Source of the DNA: Moritella sp. 5
GTDB taxonomy: Bacteria; Pseudomonadota; Gammaproteobacteria; Enterobacterales; Moritellaceae
Assembly (NCBI RefSeq): GCF_018219455.1
Contig: NZ_CP056122.1
Coordinates: forward strand, 2,108,001 to 2,172,000
DNA length: 64,000 bases
Direction: 5' to 3'
This document shows, one piece after another, positions 1-10,060 of the stretch. The stretch's first letter is position 1. Each line of letters starts with the position of its first letter. The notes beneath the pieces were generated by a model. It was not told the DNA's origin and did no database searches. It saw only the letters and a list, made by a program, of their open reading frames with translations. The position numbers and the translations under genes are program-made.

Positions 1-2
1 AA

Positions 3-24
3 CACATATGGATAGGCATATGTG
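3..24. terminator. Hairpin, possible terminator of an upstream gene
   Basis: An 8-bp perfect stem (CACATATG / CATATGTG) encloses a 6-nt loop and is followed by a moderately T-rich stretch. It may end a gene lying to the left of the window. The U-tract is poor, so the call is weak. Confidence 0.35.
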
Positions 25-353
25 ATTTGATTGCTTGTTTTGGCGTCTGTAAATAAATCGTGACAGGCTGTTAATCTAGGTAGTAACTACTCATTTAGTG
101 GTGGTGTCGTTATTTTTCGGCTTTATATGTCAAGCAGTGTAAATAATATGTGCCATATATTTCATTAAATTTATATTTTGCTCAGTGTTTAACTAATAGC
201 CTAAAAAGTGTGCCATCACGATGACCAATCGAGGTTATAGCGAGGTGACTGAAGTGCTTTTCATTTGAAATCCAATAATCATTTGAAATTCTAGAGATAC
301 TGGCATAGTATTTCGCTTTTAAAACTAGAGTTAATGGGCGCTTTCTAACTATT
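25..353. other. Non-coding stretch before hrpA
   Basis: This A+T-rich stretch of about 330 bases lies upstream of the helicase gene. I found no convincing ORF, RNA gene or strong sigma70 promoter in it. It presumably holds the hrpA promoter. Confidence 0.4.
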
Positions 354-3300
354 ATGCAGAGTATCTTAAAATCCCTGACGGCTGAACTATCTAACTGTAT
401 GCATTCCGATCGTTTTCGTTTTAAACGTCGTTTGCAAACAGCGCAAAAATTACCTTCTGAAAAGCAAGAAAAAGCTTTTGATAAGCTGCAGCAAGATATT
501 GCGGCATCGTCGAGCCTGCGTCAGTCGCGTATTGATAACTTACCAGTAGTCTCTTATCCTGAAGATCTGCCTATTAGTCAAAAGCGTGATGATATCGCTA
601 ATGCTATTTTAAATAACCAAGTGGTTATTATTGCAGGCGAAACTGGCTCGGGTAAAACCACTCAGATCCCTAAAATATGCCTCGACCTCGGTTTAGGTAT
701 TGATGGCATGATAGGGCATACACAGCCAAGACGACTTGCGGCTCGTACGGTTGCGAATCGTATTGCTGAAGAGCTTAATTCAGAGCTTGGTGAGCACGTA
801 GGTTATAAGATCCGTTTTAGCGATAACGTCAGCAAGAAAAGTTACATCAAGCTGATGACCGACGGTATTTTACTGGCTGAGATCCAACAAGATCGCTTCT
901 TAAGTAAATATGACGTGATCATTATTGATGAAGCCCATGAGCGTAGCTTAAATATTGATTTTATCCTCGGTTATTTAAAACAATTACTTAACCGTCGTCC
1001 CGATTTAAAAGTGATTATTACGTCTGCGACGATTGATCCAGAACGTTTTTCTAAGCACTTTAATAACGCGCCGATGATCGAAGTGTCTGGCCGTACTTAT
1101 CCTGTTGAAGTGCGTTATAACGCGTTAGCAGAACAAGACGATGGGCACGAACGCGATCAAATCCAAGGCATTGTTGATGCCGTAGATGAACTGCAGAGTG
1201 AAGGCCTTGGGGATATCCTAGTCTTCCTTAACGGTGAACGTGAGATACGTGATACTGCAGATGCGTTAAACAAGTTAAAACTTCGAGATACCGAAGTACT
1301 GCCTTTGTATGCGCGCTTAACGAATGCCGAGCAGAACCGTATTTTCCAAAGTCATGTTGGTCGTCGAGTGGTATTAGCGACTAACGTGGCAGAAACATCG
1401 TTAACGGTACCGGGTATCAAGTATGTGATTGACCCAGGTACTGCGCGTATTAGCCGTTATAGCTATCGTACCAAGGTACAACGCTTACCGATTGAAGCTG
1501 TCTCACAGGCCAGTGCTAATCAGCGTATGGGCCGTTGTGGTCGTGTGAGTGCGGGTATTTGTATTCGACTTTATAGTGAAGAAGATTTCAATAATCGTCC
1601 TGAGTTTACCGACCCTGAGATCCAGCGTACTAACCTTGCTTCTGTTATTTTACAAATGCATGCATTGGGGTTAGGCGACGTTGCTAATTTCCCATTCGTA
1701 CAGCCACCAGACAGTCGTAACATTACCGATGGTCTAAAACTGCTTGAAGAATTAGGCGCCATTGATATCAGTAACGCTGATCATAATAAACGCCTGACGC
1801 CGGTTGGTATTGCGTTGGCTAAATTGCCGATTGATCCACGTCTTGCACGTATGGTTATGGAAGCAAACACCAATGGTTGTTTGAATGAAGTGATGGTGAT
1901 TACGGCGGCATTGTCGATTCAAGACCCACGTGAACGACCAATAGAAAAACAGCAAGCGGCAGATGAACAACATCGTCGTTTTTATGATAAAGAATCTGAT
2001 TTCATCACCTTCTTGAACCTTTGGAATTACGTCAAACAGCAACAAGACGAGTTATCGTCATCACAGTTCCGTCGCTTATGTAAGAAAGATTATCTTGCGT
2101 ATATGCGTGTACGTGAATGGCAAGATATTTACTCGCAGCTGTCGCAAGTGGTGAAAGAACTCGGCTTTAATGTTAAGCCTGTTGAAGTTAATGAAGAAGG
2201 CGCGATCAGTAACGGCGATAATATTCATAAAGCGCTATTGTCGGGTATGTTAAGTCACGTTGGTTTTAAAGATAAAGACCAAGATTATTTAGGTGCACGT
2301 AACAGTAAGTTTAATATCTTCCCTGGCTCTGGTTTATTCAAAAAACAGCCTAAGTGGGTAATGGTTGCGGAACTGGTGGAAACATCGCGTTTGTTCGGCC
2401 GTATCGCAGCGAAAATCCAACCGGAATGGATTGAACCGCTTGCTACACATTTAAACAAATCAACGTACAGCGAACCGCATTGGGAAAAACGCCGTGGTGC
2501 GGTTGTTGCTGCTGAAAAAGTAACTTTGTATGGTTTAGTCATTGTTGCTAAGCGCATGGTGAACTACAGTCAAATTGACCCGGCATTATGCCGTGAAATA
2601 TTTATTCGTAGTGGTTTAGTTGAAGGTGAATTTAATACTAAACATGCATTCTTTAAGCACAATATGGCGGAAGTAGAGCGTATTCATGCGTTAGAACATA
2701 AGTCGCGTCGTCGTGATATTTTGGTTAGTGACGATGATTTGTTTGGTTTTTATGCGGATATTATTCCTGAACACGTTTGCTCTGGTCGTCACTTTGATAG
2801 CTGGTGGAAAAAAGAGAGCAAGCAAACACCTGATTTATTAACGCTAACCCAAGCTCGTTTGATGAAGCATAATGCAGAAGCGATTACTGCACATAGCTAT
2901 CCAGAGTTTTGGAGTCAAAACAGCTTTAAATTCAAACTGGAATACAATTTCGAACCGGGTACTGTTGAAGATGGTATCACGGTTATTATTCCATTAGCGA
3001 TCCTCAATCAAGTCAATGAACAAGGCTTTGATTGGCAGATCCCGGCTTTACGTGAAGAATTAATCATCACCATGATTAAGGCGCTGCCAAAAACACTGCG
3101 CCGTAATTTTGTACCTGCGCCAAATTATGCGGGTGCAGCGCTGGAGAATATGGACCCTAGCCAAGGTGAATTAGCTGTAAGTCTGAACAAACAGTTATTG
3201 CGCATGACGGGTGTCCGTTTAGAGCAAGATGTATGGGAGCACTTGACGCTGCCGACGCACCTTAAAATTCATTTTAAAGTTGTTGATGAAAAACTAAAAC

Positions 3301-4262
3301 AAATTAGTTTTGGTGATGACTTAGGTGCATTAAAACAGCAACTGCAAGGTAATATTCAAGAAACCTTAGTGAAGGTGGCTGACAAAGGTATTGAGAAGAC
3401 AGATCTTATTACCTGGGACTTTGGTCATTTACCGACTGAATTTAAACAAAAACATGGCGGTTATGAAGTTAAAGCGTATCCCGCTTTAGTTGATAATAAA
3501 AAGTCGGTTGAAATTAAGCTGTTTGATCATCAAGAAGACGCTGCTGTTGCTGCTAAAGCGGGTTTGCGTCGCTTGATTTTACTTAATGTACCGTCACCGA
3601 TTAAATACCTTGAACAGAAACTACCAAACAAAGCGAAACTTGGACTGTATTTCAATCCGTTTGGTAAAGTGACTGATCTGATCCACGATTGTATTTCTTG
3701 CGCTGTTGATAGCATAATTGCAAAACAGCCTGCTCCGAGTGATGCAGAAAGTTTTGAAGCATTAAAAGAACTGGTTCGTGCCAATATCGCAGATGAGACG
3801 GTTGAAGTCGCAAAGCAGGTTGAGAAGATTCTCACTGCCGCGCATCAAGTGCATAAACAGATTAAAGGCAAAGTATCTCTTGATATGATCGTGGCTAATG
3901 GTGATATCAAAGCGCAATTAGCGAAGCTTATTTACAGTGGTTTTGTGACCAATACAGGTGTTAAAAAATTAGCAGATGTTCAACGTTACATTGCTGCGAT
4001 TGAGCATCGATTGAATAAGCTTAAGATTGATCCTATTCGTGATCGTGGTAACTCAGTTGAAGTGCAACCGTTATTGGAAAATTATATCCAGTTAACTAAG
4101 ATGCCGCGATTAACACTTGCACAACAAAGTGAGTTATTAAAACTGCGTTGGATGTTGGAAGAGCTACGTGTATCGTTATTTGCTCAACAATTAGGGACCA
4201 GTTATCCTGTATCTATTAAGCGCGTAAAAATCGCATTTGCAGAGTTTAAAGCGAGTTTGTAG
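354..4262 (+). CDS. hrpA: ATP-dependent RNA helicase HrpA (DEAH family)
   Basis: A cytoplasmic DEAH-box RNA helicase of 1302 aa, the usual length for HrpA. The Walker A motif GETGSGKTT lies at residues 95-103, the DEAH box near 192, SAT soon after, and the QRMGRCGR motif VI marks the second RecA-like domain. The HrpA-specific C-terminal region (OB fold and DUF3418-type part) is complete. In E. coli HrpA is linked to mRNA processing and rescue of collided ribosomes (family knowledge). The start is the first ATG of the frame and has no clear ribosome site, so a different start is possible. The gene stands alone and is closed by a strong bidirectional terminator shared with the convergent GGDEF gene. 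Confidence 0.93.
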   Translation: MQSILKSLTAELSNCMHSDRFRFKRRLQTAQKLPSEKQEKAFDKLQQDIAASSSLRQSRIDNLPVVSYPEDLPISQKRDDIANAILNNQVVIIAGETGSGKTTQIPKICLDLGLGIDGMIGHTQPRRLAARTVANRIAEELNSELGEHVGYKIRFSDNVSKKSYIKLMTDGILLAEIQQDRFLSKYDVIIIDEAHERSLNIDFILGYLKQLLNRRPDLKVIITSATIDPERFSKHFNNAPMIEVSGRTYPVEVRYNALAEQDDGHERDQIQGIVDAVDELQSEGLGDILVFLNGEREIRDTADALNKLKLRDTEVLPLYARLTNAEQNRIFQSHVGRRVVLATNVAETSLTVPGIKYVIDPGTARISRYSYRTKVQRLPIEAVSQASANQRMGRCGRVSAGICIRLYSEEDFNNRPEFTDPEIQRTNLASVILQMHALGLGDVANFPFVQPPDSRNITDGLKLLEELGAIDISNADHNKRLTPVGIALAKLPIDPRLARMVMEANTNGCLNEVMVITAALSIQDPRERPIEKQQAADEQHRRFYDKESDFITFLNLWNYVKQQQDELSSSQFRRLCKKDYLAYMRVREWQDIYSQLSQVVKELGFNVKPVEVNEEGAISNGDNIHKALLSGMLSHVGFKDKDQDYLGARNSKFNIFPGSGLFKKQPKWVMVAELVETSRLFGRIAAKIQPEWIEPLATHLNKSTYSEPHWEKRRGAVVAAEKVTLYGLVIVAKRMVNYSQIDPALCREIFIRSGLVEGEFNTKHAFFKHNMAEVERIHALEHKSRRRDILVSDDDLFGFYADIIPEHVCSGRHFDSWWKKESKQTPDLLTLTQARLMKHNAEAITAHSYPEFWSQNSFKFKLEYNFEPGTVEDGITVIIPLAILNQVNEQGFDWQIPALREELIITMIKALPKTLRRNFVPAPNYAGAALENMDPSQGELAVSLNKQLLRMTGVRLEQDVWEHLTLPTHLKIHFKVVDEKLKQISFGDDLGALKQQLQGNIQETLVKVADKGIEKTDLITWDFGHLPTEFKQKHGGYEVKAYPALVDNKKSVEIKLFDHQEDAAVAAKAGLRRLILLNVPSPIKYLEQKLPNKAKLGLYFNPFGKVTDLIHDCISCAVDSIIAKQPAPSDAESFEALKELVRANIADETVEVAKQVEKILTAAHQVHKQIKGKVSLDMIVANGDIKAQLAKLIYSGFVTNTGVKKLADVQRYIAAIEHRLNKLKIDPIRDRGNSVEVQPLLENYIQLTKMPRLTLAQQSELLKLRWMLEELRVSLFAQQLGTSYPVSIKRVKIAFAEFKASL

Positions 4263-4300
4263 TGGCCTTAATTCTATTTCGGACTGGACTGTTATAATGA

Positions 4301-4328
4301 AAAAGGGAAGCCATATGGCTTCCCTTTT
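4301..4328. terminator. Bidirectional terminator between hrpA and the GGDEF gene
   Basis: A perfect 28-bp palindrome (left arm AAAAGGGAAGCCAT, right arm its complement) has A- and T-tracts at its two ends. It sits 38 bp after the hrpA stop and 2 bp from the stop of the convergent response-regulator gene, so it can terminate both transcripts. Confidence 0.9.
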
Positions 4329-4330
4329 CA

Positions 4331-5257
4331 TTATATTACCCATTGGTCTCGGCCATTATTTTTCGCTTGATATAATTTGTTATCTGCTTGCTGTATTAAG
4401 CTTTTTACCGTTATTTTCCTATCAGGGATTACACTGACGACACCAAAACTCATGGTGATTATGGCATGTTCATTGATTCCAGCATGTTGAATCTCTAATG
4501 ATCTCACTACATTAACGAGTTTTTCAGCAACTAATTTAGCGCCTTTTGTATCTGTATTTGGTAATAACATACAGAATTCTTCCCCCCCATAACGGGCGAC
4601 TAACTCAGAAGGTCTTCGCAGGGACTTGTTAAGTGTGGATGCGACCAATTTTAAACACTCATCACCTTGGACGTGACCGTAGTGATCATTGTATATTTTA
4701 AAGAAATCTATATCAGCAAGGATAAAGGTAAGGGGTTGAGCATGGCGTTTGGCACGTGACAACTCTTTTGAAAACATAGCATCTAGGTGTCTACGATTGG
4801 CAATGCCAGTTAAGCCATCAAGCGTGGCCAAGCGTTCTAATTCTTCATTTGCCAATTCCAAATCATTTTTGGTTTTTAATAGCTGTGAACGCATTGTCGC
4901 AATGCGCTCCATCGCTGTCATTTTAGCTATAAGGATTTGTTTCTGAATGGGTTTTGGTAAGTAGTCATCACCACCTGCTTCAATACCAACCATAACATCT
5001 TCTGGCTCAGTTTTACCACTGAGAAATATAATGGGCACCCAATCAGTAAATTCTTGCCTAATTTGTTTTGCTACTTGATAACCGTTAATACCTATCATCA
5101 CAACACCCAGTAACACAATATCTGGATTACATTCTGAAAATAGTGCGATGCCTGTTTCACCATTTTCTGCGTCGAAGACTTCGTGATTAAGATGTTGTAG
5201 GTAAGATCGAATAATCAGTCGTTCAATTTTGGAGTCATCGATTATGAGGATCTTCAT
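4331..5257 (-). CDS. Response regulator-GGDEF diguanylate cyclase with degenerate receiver
   Basis: A 308-aa protein with an N-terminal receiver domain (about 1-120), a short helical linker and a GGDEF domain (about 145-305). The cyclase signature is GGEEF at 223-227, an active variant, so it probably makes cyclic di-GMP. The inhibitory-site motif before it reads RPSE (214-217) instead of RxxD and may be lost. The receiver keeps the acidic pair (D7, D8), Ser79 and Lys101, but the phospho-acceptor is Gly51 (codon GGT, 5105-5107) in the context LLGVVMIG, where relatives have LLDVMMPG. It therefore probably cannot be phosphorylated in the normal way. The AAGGA box 7 nt before the ATG supports the start. 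Confidence 0.88.
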   Translation of the reverse strand: MKILIIDDSKIERLIIRSYLQHLNHEVFDAENGETGIALFSECNPDIVLLGVVMIGINGYQVAKQIRQEFTDWVPIIFLSGKTEPEDVMVGIEAGGDDYLPKPIQKQILIAKMTAMERIATMRSQLLKTKNDLELANEELERLATLDGLTGIANRRHLDAMFSKELSRAKRHAQPLTFILADIDFFKIYNDHYGHVQGDECLKLVASTLNKSLRRPSELVARYGGEEFCMLLPNTDTKGAKLVAEKLVNVVRSLEIQHAGINEHAIITMSFGVVSVIPDRKITVKSLIQQADNKLYQAKNNGRDQWVI

Positions 5258-5333
5258 CGGCAGTCCTTGCTCTTTTTAGTCGTTGTCCGATAAATACGGT
5301 TCAGATAACTAAATATAGCAAGTATCTGTTTAG

Positions 5334-5699
5334 TTAGTGTAATCTTTTGTTGCTCTGTATCACACACTTAGTGTTATACGCCTTCATCGTTGCCTTAACT
5401 TGAAATATTTCGTCAGCTGTTAGCTCGTCATCCCAGGTTACAATAGCTGAAATAGTTGGGCTTTGAGCTGCTTTTAATAGAGTATGAAATTTATTGTTCA
5501 CTTTAGCTTTATGGATGATTAGTGCACTATCTGCGCTAATCCCATGTTGCCATAGTAATGCGGCAGTCAGTGTCATTGGTGGTGCAATGATTGCAGTCCA
5601 GTGACCATGGCTATCTTCAATTACGGCTTCATCAACATGAGTCAAAGGCTGATTTTGTGTAGAAGTATTCGCGTTATATATAAAAGATTTAGTTTGCAT
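5334..5699 (-). CDS. SulA-like SOS cell-division inhibitor
   Basis: A small cytoplasmic protein, 121 aa from the start chosen here. Residues from about 30 follow the E. coli SulA pattern: an HWTAIIAPP strand where SulA has RWQLWLTPQ, then the glycine before the helix (WQHGIS for VQASGLP), and AIVTWDDELTADE where SulA has VVIGWLADDLTEEE. SulA blocks FtsZ polymerisation after DNA damage (family knowledge). A longer reading frame reaches 5765, but a LexA-type operator lies inside that extension and directly before the ATG at 5699, so the shorter start is preferred. Similarity is weak and was judged by eye. A RecA-fold SulA-family protein of other function is the alternative. Confidence 0.72.
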   Translation of the reverse strand: MQTKSFIYNANTSTQNQPLTHVDEAVIEDSHGHWTAIIAPPMTLTAALLWQHGISADSALIIHKAKVNNKFHTLLKAAQSPTISAIVTWDDELTADEIFQVKATMKAYNTKCVIQSNKRLH

Positions 5700-5709
5700 G
5701 GTTATGGGC

Positions 5710-5725
5710 CTGTCTTTATATCCAG
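5710..5725 (-). promoter_or_regulatory. LexA (SOS) box of the SulA-like gene
   Basis: The sequence CTGTCTTTATATCCAG (plus strand) fits the E. coli LexA consensus CTG-N10-CAG with an A+T-rich centre; only one of the eight outer consensus bases differs. It ends 11 bp upstream of the proposed ATG at 5699, the place expected for SOS repression. A possible -35 element TTGCAA lies at 5758-5763 on the minus strand. Confidence 0.75.
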
Positions 5726-6002
5726 TGGTTATATGTACAGTAGTATTTTGTGGTGGTATTTGCAAGCATTTATTCTCTTTTAAATGAGTAAATCTGAAGT
5801 GGTATTGTATAACTTGATGATTCTAATGTTATTTATCTATTTATTGTTTTTTTTTGGTCGATCACTTGAGTGGGGCTCTCATCGTATTAACAAACTGAAT
5901 TCCGTTTATTACTGGTGGCTTATACAGTATTACATACAGTACTTTTATGTGGGTTCATTAATTATATTTAGAGCAGGTTATTGATGAACTTACAATGGAA
6001 GG

Positions 6003-8315
6003 TTAAACGAGGGGGGTTAAGCGTGGGTTGTTTAAAAGTAAGCCGTTGCGGTTGTTCAACTGCATGAGTGCTGATAATAGCGCCTCTTCTTTTAATGGTT
6101 TTGTTAATACGTAGTCTGCACCTGCGTTAAGCATGTGGATACGTGTGTCCTCGTAGGCATCCGCAGTACAGGCAAATATGGGCAAGGTTGCAATATCAAG
6201 TGGTAATGTACGTATAGCACTTATCGCATCAATACCATTCATAACAGGCATATGATTATCCATTAATATCAAATCGTAATGCTGAGTCTGTACTTTTGCA
6301 ATGGCCTGAGCGCCATTTTCAACAATATCACTGCTGATTTGTCGGAGTTTCAAGAATGAAGACAGGACAAGCTGGTTTACTTTATTATCTTCGACTATCA
6401 GTACATGTAATCCGGAAAAATCAGTGATGCCATGGTTAAGTGGGGTCACAATTTTTGTTTCTTCGCCGCACTCTAACGGAATTTCGACTGTAAATGTTGA
6501 GCCTTGTCCTTTAACGCTTTCCAGTTTGATATTACCGTCCATTAAATTAAGTAATTGCTTAACAATCGATAAGCCTAAGCCTGTTCCACCGAACTGTCGG
6601 GTTGTTGAGGATTCTTCTTGTGTAAATGGGTCAAAAATTGCTGTCATTCGTGAGCGAGCAATACCAATTCCAGAGTCACTGACGGCAATGGAAATAGTGT
6701 GTATATTACCTTCCACTTTTGTTTCATTAAAAGAGACAGTAACACCGCCTTGTTTAGTGAATTTAAGTGCGTTATTAACTAAGTTAAGCAAGACCTGCCT
6801 GACTTTGGCTTTGTCACCTAAGTACCAACTATTGTGTTTTAAACTATTAATTACTCTGAATGTAATGCCTTTTTCGATACCGAGAGTGTAATAAGTGCTA
6901 GCTAAAGAACTTGCAATGTCGGATAGATTGAAGTTTGCGTTTTCTAGATCTAATTGACCTTCTTCGATTTTAGAAAAGTCCAGAATATCATTGAGTAATG
7001 CCATCATGTGATTACCCGAATCCATAATGGTTTTTAGGTGGGCGCTTTGCTCTTCTGTAAGTTGAGTTTTAGTTAAAACTTGCCCCATACCTAATACACC
7101 GTTCATAGGGGTTCGGATCTCATGACTCATATTTGCCAGAAATCGAGTTTTTGATTTTTCACTGCGGCGGGCATGATCCACAGCTTCTTGTAATTCTAGC
7201 GTTTTATGCTCTAAAGAATGGCTCATATTGAGTAATGCGTTGCCGAGGGTACCCACTTCGCAATTGCGATCAATGAGTAATTTATCGATAAAATCACCTT
7301 TACCAATATTGTTCGCCAATTTAGTCAAGTCAGTGAGTGGGCCAGTAATATTTTGAGCAATAACATAACTTATCCAAGCCACAATAGGGATGCATAAAGA
7401 TACGAGAAAGAGTAATTTATAAAACAGATCAAATAGTGGCGCCATGATGGTGTCATAAGGCGCCGTGGCTAATAAAGACCAGTCGCCAGTCATCTCGGCA
7501 CCGTATTCACCTAAATCGGCGTAACCAGAAATAACCTTACGATTATCGGCATTGTTGTAGATCGCATAACCATCCATATCTCCTTCGAGCTTGGCTTGTA
7601 GTGATTCAATTGCTAAGTCTTTGTGTGGGCTTAATAAGCGCGTATTAGGATCTGTTGTGATCAATACATTCCCTGGGTCATCGACTAAATAGGCATATTC
7701 ATTACCAATTGTTTGTTGGTCTATGTCAGCAACGATATCGAATAATTCGGTGATATTAACTTCACTGACTAAAACCCCGATGACTTTCGCTGTTCGAGGG
7801 TCGAATACCGCACTCACAAATTTAAAGTCAAAATGACGTTGCTGAAAGTGGTTATTAGTTTCACCACCTAAGTGCGTTAAAGGAGAAATATATGCATGGG
7901 ATGGATCGGCGAGTGCTTTATTAAATTCATTTTTTATGTTTTCGGCATAGGAAAAAATATTGTCGTTAATTGTATGGCTTTCTGATGCCGCTATAATTTT
8001 GCCTTTTACGTTTACGTAATATATTGATTTGTAATGAGGATAGGTGTCAATGATGTCTTCAAAATGATTGGTGATTTCGACATAGTCGGCAAGTGCGAAC
8101 AACGGACTTTTACTGAGGAGTTCAAAGTTAAGCTGTACTTTAAGCATAAAGTTATCGACTTTCTTTGCTGCGTTCTCAACATTATGTTGTAAATGTAATC
8201 CGGTATTTATTTCAAACTGCTTTTGCATGCTATAGAACATGATGCCTGTGGTCGTTAGCCAAAAAAACAAAATTAATCCGATAAATGATAATGCGATCTT
8301 ATTTTTGAGTAACAT
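6003..8315 (-). CDS. Hybrid sensor histidine kinase (dCache-HAMP-HisKA-HATPase-REC)
   Basis: An inner-membrane hybrid kinase of about 770 aa. Transmembrane helix 1 lies near 8-30, a long periplasmic Cache-type sensor spans about 35-290, and helix 2 is near 300-320. HAMP follows, then HisKA with the phospho-accepting His in [15 protein letters not shown] (near residue 398). The ATP-binding domain has its N, G1 and G2 boxes ([24 protein letters not shown]). The C-terminal receiver has its phospho-Asp in LILMDNHMP and Lys in LTKP. It lacks an Hpt domain, so phosphate must pass to a separate protein. The ligand is unknown. The ATG at 8315 has GGA 7 nt upstream and is preferred to an upstream GTG at 8327. 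Confidence 0.9.
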   Translation of the reverse strand: MLLKNKIALSFIGLILFFWLTTTGIMFYSMQKQFEINTGLHLQHNVENAAKKVDNFMLKVQLNFELLSKSPLFALADYVEITNHFEDIIDTYPHYKSIYYVNVKGKIIAASESHTINDNIFSYAENIKNEFNKALADPSHAYISPLTHLGGETNNHFQQRHFDFKFVSAVFDPRTAKVIGVLVSEVNITELFDIVADIDQQTIGNEYAYLVDDPGNVLITTDPNTRLLSPHKDLAIESLQAKLEGDMDGYAIYNNADNRKVISGYADLGEYGAEMTGDWSLLATAPYDTIMAPLFDLFYKLLFLVSLCIPIVAWISYVIAQNITGPLTDLTKLANNIGKGDFIDKLLIDRNCEVGTLGNALLNMSHSLEHKTLELQEAVDHARRSEKSKTRFLANMSHEIRTPMNGVLGMGQVLTKTQLTEEQSAHLKTIMDSGNHMMALLNDILDFSKIEEGQLDLENANFNLSDIASSLASTYYTLGIEKGITFRVINSLKHNSWYLGDKAKVRQVLLNLVNNALKFTKQGGVTVSFNETKVEGNIHTISIAVSDSGIGIARSRMTAIFDPFTQEESSTTRQFGGTGLGLSIVKQLLNLMDGNIKLESVKGQGSTFTVEIPLECGEETKIVTPLNHGITDFSGLHVLIVEDNKVNQLVLSSFLKLRQISSDIVENGAQAIAKVQTQHYDLILMDNHMPVMNGIDAISAIRTLPLDIATLPIFACTADAYEDTRIHMLNAGADYVLTKPLKEEALLSALMQLNNRNGLLLNNPRLTPLV

Positions 8316-8678
8316 TACAGCATCCACGTAGTTGGCATTGATAAAAACCGAGTAAAGGTGATTTTAAATCGCTCGAAATCCTGAAGAAGCGTAGGTATAT
8401 ACAAAATAACAGCTGAACAATTCATGCAGTCACTAGTCTATGTCCCTGCGTTAATAAATGGAAAGTTCTAAGTCACATTTTAGCTTTCAATATAAGTACT
8501 GGCTCACAAGCTTTTTAAAAATGTTTATAATAAGCGCGGGAATTATGCACGCCACTTGGACCTGTAAAAATAATTAGTTAGCGTTGATAGTGAGTTTAAC
8601 TCAGCTGTGAAAGGTAAGGAATAGTGTCGGTTATGTTGTACGTGCTAATACATTATAAGTAATCGCAAGGAGTGCATT
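8316..8678. other. Divergent intergenic region
   Basis: About 360 bp separate the sensor-kinase gene (minus) and the hydrolase-like gene (plus). I see no ORF with a ribosome site. It must carry both promoters, but no confident -35/-10 pair or known operator was found. Confidence 0.4.
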
Positions 8679-9980
8679 ATGCCAAATAGCGTTAAACAAA
8701 CAGTGGATAAAAATGAAACCTTAGATCCCAAAATATCTAAAATTATAGAGTCAGTGTTAAAAATTGATGAACCGACAGTGTATAACGATTATGAAATTGT
8801 CGCGAAAGTACTATTTCAAGCATTGAATTTCTTCCCCCCTTTATATACACAATCTATATTTGGCCCTATTCGTACTTGGATCCCACCACACAAAAAAGAT
8901 TCTGAATTTAATATTATTGATTTTTGGCGACCAATAAGGACTGCTAATTATTTAGTCGATAGCCTAGTGCCAGCATTTCCGCATGGACCAGGCCCCTGGG
9001 CTAGAACGTTATTACCACCTGTAGTACAAAATCTGTTTTGGCGACCAAGTCATTATTTTCAACAAGCAGACCCGCTAGCAAGCGTCACCTCATTTATCAA
9101 TGAACAGTGGATCTATGTTAATGGTATCGCGACGAACGAAGATGTAGCAATGATGAACGCTGAGCTACTTAGTCATCTATTCAAGCGCCCATTGACAGTT
9201 GTACATAATCAAACTGATTCAACGATTTTAGACCTTGTGCAGTGTGTCACAGGTAAAGTATTTAAAACTAACCCGAATCTTGATGATGAACAATCGATGA
9301 CAGAGCCAGCGGTTAAGGCAACAATTGCAGTATTGGCAGCATTGAAAGATCCCGCGAAAGAAAGGGTCGTATTATTGTGTCACTCACAAGGTACAATCAT
9401 TACTGCGAATGTACTACGGGCATTACAAAAAAGTATCAGCCAAATTAAAGTCGTGCATCAAGCACCTGAAATGCAGTTAACACTGCAGTTGAATCATTTA
9501 GAACGTCTGGCATTTGATCTATTTTGGATGGAGGCTATTTCTACCTTTACCAATGATGAACTTGATTCTTATTTGGTAAGCATGATGAAAAAGCTAGAGG
9601 TTTATACTTTTGCTAATTGTGCCGATAAAATGAATTATGTTTGTCACTCCACCAATAGCAAAGGGGAGTTGATTGGCCTACCTTATATTGAAAATTTTGC
9701 TAATCAATTTGACTTGGTTGCTAGGTTGGGCGTGCTATCACCACTGCGAGAAGATGGTAGCGATATTATCGAAATTGATGGTGCAGTATACGAAAAACAA
9801 GGTGGTGAGGCTTGGGGTCATTTACTTAATCAGCATTACTTATTTGGTATGGCGGGATATCTTCAAGATAGCCAGAATACAAATAATCCCTATGCACCAC
9901 AAAAAGGTGAAATCTCAGCAGCTTTACCAAGGCTGTATAGCTACTATGGAGGTGCGCGCCCCTATGCCTATTATGAATAA
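8679..9980 (+). CDS. Unassigned alpha/beta-hydrolase-like protein
   Basis: A 433-aa protein with no signal peptide and no clear transmembrane segment. A strand plus nucleophile-elbow motif, VVLLCHSQGT, is at residues 230-239, with Ser236 the likely nucleophile. This resembles the lipase/esterase GxSxG motif with Cys in place of the first Gly. Asp and His partners cannot be placed with confidence. The region before the elbow (EQWIYVNGIATNED) resembles the start of the fold in lipase-like proteins of the DUF676 type. A GGAG ribosome site precedes the ATG. It is probably monocistronic and ends before a strong hairpin. Substrate unknown. Confidence 0.65.
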   Translation: MPNSVKQTVDKNETLDPKISKIIESVLKIDEPTVYNDYEIVAKVLFQALNFFPPLYTQSIFGPIRTWIPPHKKDSEFNIIDFWRPIRTANYLVDSLVPAFPHGPGPWARTLLPPVVQNLFWRPSHYFQQADPLASVTSFINEQWIYVNGIATNEDVAMMNAELLSHLFKRPLTVVHNQTDSTILDLVQCVTGKVFKTNPNLDDEQSMTEPAVKATIAVLAALKDPAKERVVLLCHSQGTIITANVLRALQKSISQIKVVHQAPEMQLTLQLNHLERLAFDLFWMEAISTFTNDELDSYLVSMMKKLEVYTFANCADKMNYVCHSTNSKGELIGLPYIENFANQFDLVARLGVLSPLREDGSDIIEIDGAVYEKQGGEAWGHLLNQHYLFGMAGYLQDSQNTNNPYAPQKGEISAALPRLYSYYGGARPYAYYE

Positions 9981-10024
9981 CTGGCGAAATCTGTTTAGTT
10001 AATACTGAGCCATAATAATAAGTT

Positions 10025-10052
10025 AAGAAGCTCTGTCGATACAGAGCTTCTT
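10025..10052. terminator. Terminator between convergent genes
   Basis: A 12-bp perfect stem (AAGAAGCTCTGT and its complement) closes a 4-nt CGAT loop. It lies between the stop of the hydrolase-like gene (9980) and the stop of the SGNH hydrolase gene (10061, minus), so it can serve both. Confidence 0.85.
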
Positions 10053-10060
10053 CGCTTAAG

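Noticed and set aside
5784-5984. 66-codon open frame between the SulA-like and sensor-kinase genes
   Set aside because: Its ribosome site is poor and its composition (Leu/Phe/Tyr-rich from A+T-rich DNA) looks like translated non-coding DNA; no family resemblance.
6424-6891. 155-codon plus-strand frame inside the sensor kinase
   Set aside because: It is antisense to a well-supported HATPase-domain coding region and has no ribosome site; it is a shadow.
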